Positions 58,242 to 64,000 of a DNA stretch of 64,000 bases are shown in pieces. The DNA is from CAVRAW01 sp963716135. GTDB taxonomy: Bacteria; Planctomycetota; Planctomycetia; Pirellulales; JADZDJ01. The translations under genes and the position numbers were made by a program. Each line of letters opens with the position of its first letter. The first letter of the stretch is position 1. Location: positions 2,170,001-2,234,000 of the forward strand of contig OY970289.1 of NCBI GenBank assembly GCA_963716135.1, in the 5' to 3' direction. The notes beneath the pieces are model-generated. The model saw only the letters and a program-made list of their open reading frames with translations. It ran no database searches and was not told the DNA's origin.

Positions 58242-59296
58242 ATATTTTGTATGTCGGCGATTTGTTTCCCGGCATGACCGCCAATATGCGCCTGCAAGCG
58301 TTACGGGAATTAGGACATCAAGTGGTTTCGCTGGACGTACGTCCGCCTGCGGTGGTTCGCCGGGAGCGACGGCTTGCGTATCGAGTTGCCCGGAAACTGT
58401 TCGGGCGACTCGATTTGGCGGGAGCGAACGCGGCGATCATGAGCCATATGCGCCGCGAGCATTGCGACGTGTTGTGGCTCGACAAAGCGCTGACCATTGC
58501 GCCGCAGACGCTGCGGATGGTTAAATCGATTCAGCCGGCGTGCCGCATCATTGGTTACTCGATGGATGACATGTACGCGCGCCACAATCAATCGCGACGG
58601 TTCTTGAAAAGTTTGCCGCTGTACGATGCCTACTTTACGACAAAGACCTACGGGGTGGCCGAGCTGAGGAGCTTGGGCTGCCGGCGGGTGGAATTTACCG
58701 GCAATGCATTCGACAAACACACGCACCGGCCGATCGAGTTGACGGCTGAAGATCGGGAGTATTTTGGCGCGGACGTCGGGTTTGTGGGCACGTTTGAAGA
58801 AGAGCGCGCCGAACTGATGAACTATCTGGCAGAAAATGGAGTGCCGGTGCAGATTTTTGGCAACGACTGGTGGCGTTGGTCGCGTGCGCACCCATCGATC
58901 CGCATCCGGCATCAAGCAATTTACGGCGATCCATACGCCAAGGCGATTTGTGCGGCTCGGATCAACTTATGCTTCTTGCGAAAGATCAATCGCGATCTGC
59001 AAACGACGCGCTCGATCGAGATACCGGCCTGCGGCGCGTTTATGTTGGCAGAGCGCACCGACGAACATTTATCACTATTTGAAGAAGGCAAGGAAGCGGA
59101 ATTTTTTTCGACCCCGGAGGAACTACTGAGCAAGAGCCGCTATTATTTGGCACATTCGCAGGAGCGTGAAAGGATTGCCGCCGCCGGGCGCGAGCGCTGC
59201 TTGCGCAGTGAATACAGCTACCACGACCGACTGAAAAAGATCTTATCGCAAGTTACCGAGGCGACGAGGACTATCTCAAAGGAAAACCAGGAATGA
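58238..59296 (+). CDS. CgeB/YkvP-like glycosyltransferase (352 aa)
   Basis: MNILYVGDLFPGMTANMRLQ opens a GT-B fold. VLWLDKALTIAPQTLRMVKS, ADVGFVGTFEEERAELMNYL and TRSIEIPACGAFMLAERTDE (acidic nucleotide-binding part) are typical of the CgeB-type glycosyltransferase family, which carries a C-terminal Glyco_trans_1_2 domain. It is overlapped by four bases at both ends (ATGA) with the preceding glycosyltransferase and the following methyltransferase. The three form a translationally coupled run. Donor and acceptor are unknown. Confidence 0.85.
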   Translation: MNILYVGDLFPGMTANMRLQALRELGHQVVSLDVRPPAVVRRERRLAYRVARKLFGRLDLAGANAAIMSHMRREHCDVLWLDKALTIAPQTLRMVKSIQPACRIIGYSMDDMYARHNQSRRFLKSLPLYDAYFTTKTYGVAELRSLGCRRVEFTGNAFDKHTHRPIELTAEDREYFGADVGFVGTFEEERAELMNYLAENGVPVQIFGNDWWRWSRAHPSIRIRHQAIYGDPYAKAICAARINLCFLRKINRDLQTTRSIEIPACGAFMLAERTDEHLSLFEEGKEAEFFSTPEELLSKSRYYLAHSQERERIAAAGRERCLRSEYSYHDRLKKILSQVTEATRTISKENQE

Positions 59297-60102
59297 GAAT
59301 CAATGCAGGGTGTGGACGAAGTCCAACCAAGGGTTGGCGAAACTTCGATAATTCGTTGAGCATTCGCCTGGCAAAGGTGCCGTTTTTGGCAAAGGCGATG
59401 AGAGCAATCGGCATGTTGAATGCCAAACAATTTGAGTTTATCGAATTCGCGCGCACCCACGATATTGAATATGGCAATGCAAAAAAGCGGCTGCCGGTGC
59501 CAGCCGGATCAGCGGAAGCGTTTTATTGCTGCCACATGCTCGAGCATTTCGATCGAAATGAAGCGGCGATGTTCTTGCAAGAGGTGAAGCGTGTGCTTCG
59601 CCCTGGAGGGGTTTTGAGGATTGCGGTTCCCGACATTCGCCAGCGCGTGGGTCAATACTTGGAGAGGAAAGATGCGGACGAATTCATCGAACGGACGCAG
59701 CTAGCTCACGAAATTCCCGCGGGCTTTCTGAAGCCGCTTTATCATATGTACTTCTTATCGCCCGACCACCGGTGGATGTACGACGGCGATTCGCTTTGCC
59801 GGCTATTGACCCGGAATGGCTTTGTTAATGTGTCCGTGGTTCAGCCGGGCGAAACGAGAATTCCAAATCCAGAACCGCTCAATCTGTTCGAACGGGCTGA
59901 CGACAGCGTTTATGTTGAAGGAGAGGCGCCCAAGGTCGAGCTGAGGGCGGATGATCGGCGATATTTCGGCGCAGCGGTCAGGTTTTTATCGGTGAATGAT
60001 GGTGGAGAAGAAGAAACCGTGGGCGTCGACCGGGTTAGAGTCGGCCTGTTGCGCAATCGTGCTTTGGATAGACTGGAATATGAGCAGGCGTATGATGGTT
60101 AG
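59293..60102 (+). CDS. SAM-dependent methyltransferase, type 11-like (269 aa)
   Basis: The very short N-terminus MRINAGCGRSPTKGWRNFDN places the SAM-binding GCG at residue 6. AEAFYCCHMLEHFDRNEAAM gives motif II and VKRVLRPGGVLRIAVPDIRQ the post-motif strand. The C-terminal third is variable and ends LDRLEYEQAYDG. This predicted-SAM-methyltransferase type occurs in many glycan loci. The start overlaps the upstream stop by four bases. With the methyltransferase at 56260, the polymer may carry two methylations. Confidence 0.85.
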   Translation: MRINAGCGRSPTKGWRNFDNSLSIRLAKVPFLAKAMRAIGMLNAKQFEFIEFARTHDIEYGNAKKRLPVPAGSAEAFYCCHMLEHFDRNEAAMFLQEVKRVLRPGGVLRIAVPDIRQRVGQYLERKDADEFIERTQLAHEIPAGFLKPLYHMYFLSPDHRWMYDGDSLCRLLTRNGFVNVSVVQPGETRIPNPEPLNLFERADDSVYVEGEAPKVELRADDRRYFGAAVRFLSVNDGGEEETVGVDRVRVGLLRNRALDRLEYEQAYDG

Positions 60103-60188
60103 TGAGGAACGAACGGACGATCAGGCAATTTCAAGATCCTCTCGGCGCTGGGGCCTGCCGGCCTTCGAGCGAACTACAAGGCATCCGT

Positions 60189-61715
60189 ATGACGCCTAAC
60201 ACGTTTCAACCCAGAGGGCGAGCGATGGCATTTTCAGCTGCGCCGCCGCAAAGGTCGATGACGGAGAGTTTTCGCTGGCTCACGTGGCCGCTGGTGTTGA
60301 TGATGCTGTTGCTGCCCGTTTGCATTTTGGCGGGTGCTCGAAAGGCAGACCTGGGCGGGCTGATGGTTGCGTATGTCAATGTGATCGTGATCGGGATGGC
60401 GATGATCTATTTCATCCGCGCGGATCGTACGAAGCGTTCGTCCCGGTTTTATTCTTGATCTGGTATCTGTTTTCGTGGCCGCTGGCGACCATCTATTTTG
60501 GGTTGATTGATCCGGACGCGGGGTACGTTACCGTCAAGGACGAAATTCGTCCGTTTGTCGAGAATGCGCTGCGTGTGCAAGGCGTCGATTTACGCGCTGT
60601 TGGTGGCGTATCTGGGGACGATCTTGTTGTTAATGCCGCGGGGGGGCAAATTGCCGACCTATTCGGCACAAAATCCCGCCACCAAGCGAATGGCGTATGT
60701 TGGCACGGCAATGTCGATGATTGCGTTTGCGGGCGGGATGTATGCGCGCGTGACGGTCAACTATGAAAGCACTTTCGGGTATCTGCTTTCGGGAATAATG
60801 AATTATTGCTTTGCGATGCCGATGCTTATTGGAGTCATGTTTCCAAAGGTGCCGCGGTTGGTAAAGACTGTGATTATCACCTTCTTTGCGGTCACGACTC
60901 CTGTCTATTTGCTATACCATTCGCGATTGTACCTGGTCGGGCCGTGGATAATGATGGCGTTCGGGCTGCTTTTCTTCAGCGAGTGGCCACAGCGAAAAAA
61001 AGCCGCCTTGGTATTGTCCATTCTAATTTTGTTTCCATTGGCATTGATGATCGGTGAAGCGACGCGGAACGTGCGACAGGGGCAATCTCTCGAGCATCGG
61101 AAAGAACTTCTCACGCAATGGCAAAACATCCTGGCGAGAAACTCGTTCATCGGTTCGACGATGGGACGATTCTTCTCCACCGGCGGACACGCGCTGATCA
61201 CCTTATCGCCGGAACAAGTGGAATACCTGGATTTCGATCCCGTGCGATACGTCACCGAGTTGGTGGTCAGCACCGTCGTGCCAGGGCGAATTTATGCGGA
61301 CTATTACTATTCGACGACGTATCATCTCAACCGCTACGGCTTGCGAGTTGGCACGACGACGTCCGTGGAGCTTTCGCTACCGGGCAGTCTCTGGATGCTG
61401 GGCGGGTGGGCACCGGTATTGATCGGCGGGGTGGGCATCGGGTTGCTACATACGATAATGATGCATTGGTTGCGATCGGCGACGCGAAAGTCGACCTATC
61501 AAGGCCTGTTTTATCTGGCCATGACGCTGGGGACGGTCGTGTGGGGATTTAACTGGGATCCAATCACTTTCACCCGCGGTATCGTGCGAGGGATGCTGGC
61601 CGCCAGCCTGCTGTGGCACATTATTGTGCGGCCGGTACTGGGCAGGACTGCCATGACCGGGGCGCGGATGGTGTCCTGGAGGCGCCCTGGGGTGCTGATG
61701 GCGCCCAGGGCATGA
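60189..61715 (+). CDS. Polytopic membrane protein, Wzy-like polymerase candidate (about 509 aa)
   Basis: I take ATG 60189 (AAGG site 8-10 bases upstream); ATG 60225 with AGAGGG is an equal alternative. About ten hydrophobic helices alternate with one large polar loop (GQSLEHRKELLTQWQNILAR to LNRYGLRVGTTTSVE), a pattern of O-antigen polymerases and ligases. No motif proves the function. Frame breaks near 60421 (one base) and 60580 (insertion of one or loss of two) divide the first 130 residues; helices and codon use continue across both. It is the only polytopic candidate for polymerase in the window; a Wzx flippase is not seen and may lie beyond the edge. Confidence 0.65.
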
Positions 61716-61925
61716 AGATGGGCGGCGTGTGTCAGATCCCCTTCGCGAAACTGTCCGATTACTTTTTGGATCGAAACCTTCCTTCCTGGCGATACGATTA
61801 GATGAAGCGGATTGTGCCTTTTCCGCTCGCTGCGGGAACTTTCTACTGTCGAGAAATAAGGCAATGAAAGGATCGGGGAACCGGCAGACCGTCTTGGCAG
61901 GTTCTAGGCTCCCGTTCGAGACAAA

Positions 61926-63125
61926 ATGAAGTATTTGGTGGCGGTGGACGACTGCTTTCTCGATCGACCTGGCGGCATGGGCCGCGTGGCGTGGGACATT
62001 GCTCAGGCCGCGCAGCAACACGGCCATGATGTCACGCTGGTAAGTTTTCTTCTGCCGGGCGAAGGTTCGGCGACAACGATTGCACATCATGAGGGCATAC
62101 GCATCGTGCGCTATGCCAAACCGGTGCTTTCGGGTTGGCATCCGCGGCGTGCAGAGCGAACGATTGCAGCCGCGGCCAACTCGGTTCGGGACACGATCGG
62201 CAAAGAACATTGGGACGTGGTGCACATCCACACGCCCTACACCGGGGCGGGGGTACTCAAGGCGCTGGGCCCTGGCCCGAACTACGTCTACACGATGCAT
62301 TCTCCAGCAGTGTTGGAACAAATGATCAACTGGCGAGGCGAAGGGTGGACCGGACGATTGAAGATGCTATTAGGGCTTCGTCGACTGCGACGATTGGAGA
62401 GTCGATTGACGCACGCTTCTTGCCGGATTCACTGCCTGTCGGAATACACGCGCAGGTGGGTGGAATATTATCACGGTCTGAGTCACCGTGTGAAAGTTAT
62501 TCCCTACTGGCGGCGGGCCGACCTTGTGCGCTCGATGAGCAAATCCGAGGCGCGCAAACGGCTTGGGTGGCCGCAGGCCGAGAAGATACTTTTCACCGTC
62601 CGCCAGCATGGTCCACGGTACGGGATCGACGTTGCGATTCGTGCCGTGGCGCCGTTGGCGGCCAAAAATGCTTGCGTTTTTTATGTCGGCGGCGACGGCC
62701 CTTTGCGACCGGAGTTGGAGCGGCTGGCAGCGGAATTGGCCCCCCCCAACAAAATCCAATTTACCGGGCGGCTCAGCGACGAAGACTTGCTGCTGGCGTA
62801 CCAGGCGGCGGATGTGTTTCTGCTGCCGACTTTGGCACTGGAGTGTTTTGGCCTGATTTCGATTGAAGCGATGTCATTCGGCTGCCCGGTGATCGCCACT
62901 CAAGCCGGGGCAATTCCCGAAGTGTTATATCCGATTCTGCCCGATTGTTTGGTGCCACCCGGAGACGTGCAGGCGCTGAGCGACAAGATCGCTGCGTTTT
63001 TGGAGGGGCGTTTGGAAATGCCGACCGCCGAAGATTTAATGACCTACGTCGATCAACACTACGACCGCAAGGTGATTGTGCCGCGCTTAATGCGCTTTGT
63101 GGAAGCGACCAACGGTTGCCATTGA
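61926..63125 (+). CDS. Family 4 glycosyltransferase (399 aa)
   Basis: MKYLVAVDDCFLDRPGGMGR shows the glycine-rich start of GT4 acceptor domains. VVHIHTPYTGAGVLKAL is the usual H-x-H strand. The donor domain has ILFTVRQHGPRYGIDVAIRA (an R..rRyGid variant of the R-x-x-x-K loop), VFYVGGDGPLRPELERLAAE, LLAYQAADVFLLPTLALECF and GLISIEAMSFGCPVIATQAG, with the second acidic residue of E-x7-E present. A spacer of 210 bases before it holds no gene. The next glycosyltransferase begins 10 bases after its stop. Confidence 0.9.
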   Translation: MKYLVAVDDCFLDRPGGMGRVAWDIAQAAQQHGHDVTLVSFLLPGEGSATTIAHHEGIRIVRYAKPVLSGWHPRRAERTIAAAANSVRDTIGKEHWDVVHIHTPYTGAGVLKALGPGPNYVYTMHSPAVLEQMINWRGEGWTGRLKMLLGLRRLRRLESRLTHASCRIHCLSEYTRRWVEYYHGLSHRVKVIPYWRRADLVRSMSKSEARKRLGWPQAEKILFTVRQHGPRYGIDVAIRAVAPLAAKNACVFYVGGDGPLRPELERLAAELAPPNKIQFTGRLSDEDLLLAYQAADVFLLPTLALECFGLISIEAMSFGCPVIATQAGAIPEVLYPILPDCLVPPGDVQALSDKIAAFLEGRLEMPTAEDLMTYVDQHYDRKVIVPRLMRFVEATNGCH

Positions 63126-63135
63126 CGACGATTGA

Positions 63136-64000
63136 ATGAGAATCTTGCACGTCATCAACGGTCTATCGGTCACGCGCGGCGGCCCGTCGGCAACCCTGGC
63201 GGCATTGACCGGTGCGCAAGTAGAGCGTGGGCACAAGGTGGTGGTCGTATCCACCATGCGGCAGCCGCCGCCGTTGACGCTTGAGCCCGGCGAACATGGA
63301 AATCTGACGGTGTGCGAAGCGCCCGTTGAATCCGAAGGCCGATGGTACAACGCCAAAATTCTTTCGGCGGTGCGCAGCGGGGCACGCAATTGTGACATCG
63401 TACACGTGCACGGCAGTTGGCGATATCATCTTCTGGCCGCCGCAAAAGTGTGCCGCCAGTACGATCTGCCTTACATTATTCGGCCCGCCGGAAATCTCGG
63501 ATTGGTATCTTCGGGACACAAGTGGTATGTCAAGCGACCATATTTTTTTCTATTCGAACGTCGGGCATTTGATCGAGCCGCCGCGATCCACTGCACCAGC
63601 AGGGAGGAATTGCGGCAAATGGCGAATCTGCAATTGCGGCCGCGGAAGTTCGTAGTGCCCAACGCTGTAGCGGTCCGCCGGCGCAGCAGCCGACTGTGAC
63701 GCGCTTAAGAAAATCTGCCCCGGGCTTCAACCGCATCAGAAGGTCATACTGTATCTGGGGCGGATCACGTGGATCAAGCAGTTGGATGCATTGCTACAAG
63801 GATTCATTCAAGTGCATCAGAACTTCGCCGATTGGTGCCTGATTTTGGCTGGCACGCTGGAAGACATGCGAATTGTGCAAAGACTGCGCGAAGAAGCCGA
63901 ACGGCATGGACTTGGCCCCCGCGTGATGATGCCTGGCACCGTGGTGGCTGAAGGAAAGGCAGCGCTGTTCGACCGCGCGGATATCTTTGCCCAGCCATCG
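63136..64000 (+). CDS. Family 4 glycosyltransferase, truncated by window edge
   Basis: ATG 63136 starts MRILHVINGLSVTRGGPSAT. The acceptor domain includes CDIVHVHGSWRYHLLAAAKV and LPYIIRPAGNLGLVSSGHKW. The reading is broken near 63683 after KFVVPNAVAV. The shifted frame continues ADCDALKKICPGLQPHQKVI, LYLGRITWIKQLDALLQGFI and WCLILAGTLEDMR to the edge, which is the beginning of the donor domain. The C-terminus lies outside. It is one of five glycosyltransferases of the EPS locus in this window. Confidence 0.82.

Overview
This looks like a planctomycete chromosome, probably Pirellulales-like. The call rests on several family traits seen together: a planctomycete-type extracellular N-terminus (LELRTLLA variant) on giant secreted repeat proteins, a DUF1559-type pseudopilin, a PEP-CTERM protein beside an exosortase/EPS locus, a secreted protein with a Tyr/Cys...TRW.RWP motif, and dispersed GC-rich or purine-rich intergenic repeats. 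No rRNA or other marker gene is present, so the rank is inference.

Layout. 1-1135: 3'-truncated FAD oxidoreductase (minus), then a CAT-anticodon tRNA. 1616-10509: two tandem giant Gly-rich parallel beta-helix proteins (minus). 10961-12960: an orphan Flp pilin, a cyclophilin lipoprotein and a small zinc-ribbon protein. 13056-20188: a minus-strand fatty-acid beta-oxidation operon in transcript order FadB-like multifunctional enzyme, thiolase, acyl-CoA synthetase, acyl-CoA dehydrogenase. 20355-26736: a DUF6580-like membrane protein, a full autotransporter with beta-barrel and a GAF/SpoIIE-type phosphatase. 26947-27341: tRNA-Leu followed by a near-perfect copy of its own 3' half, an att-like duplication. 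27349-29956: a PEP-CTERM protein and a DUF1559 pseudopilin, divergent from a ModE/ModA fusion regulator.

29985 to the right edge is one large exopolysaccharide locus. A minus arm carries an EpsI-like protein, a Wzz/BY-kinase and an exosortase. The plus arm carries a Wza-like exporter, a Pro-rich secreted protein, a DUF362 protein, a CapK-like adenylate-forming enzyme, an aminotransferase, a membrane-anchored SDR, a heparinase-like lyase, an initiating sugar transferase, a NeuD-VOC fusion, an ACP, an FkbH-like enzyme, WecB, WecC, an ADH-Gfo/Idh fusion, two methyltransferases, five glycosyltransferases and a polytopic Wzy-like protein. Together they suggest synthesis, modification, polymerisation and export of an acidic amino-sugar polymer (UDP-ManNAcA from WecB/WecC), with exosortase-linked surface attachment of PEP-CTERM proteins. 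The most novel-looking part is the NeuD-VOC/ACP/FkbH cassette, which could make an ACP-bound C3 acyl group and transfer it to a sugar.

An important caveat: 15 otherwise full-length genes carry 23 small frame disruptions, mostly 1-2 base losses in short GC repeats or homopolymers. I treat these as probable consensus errors, describe each gene as one reading, and list the breakpoints.
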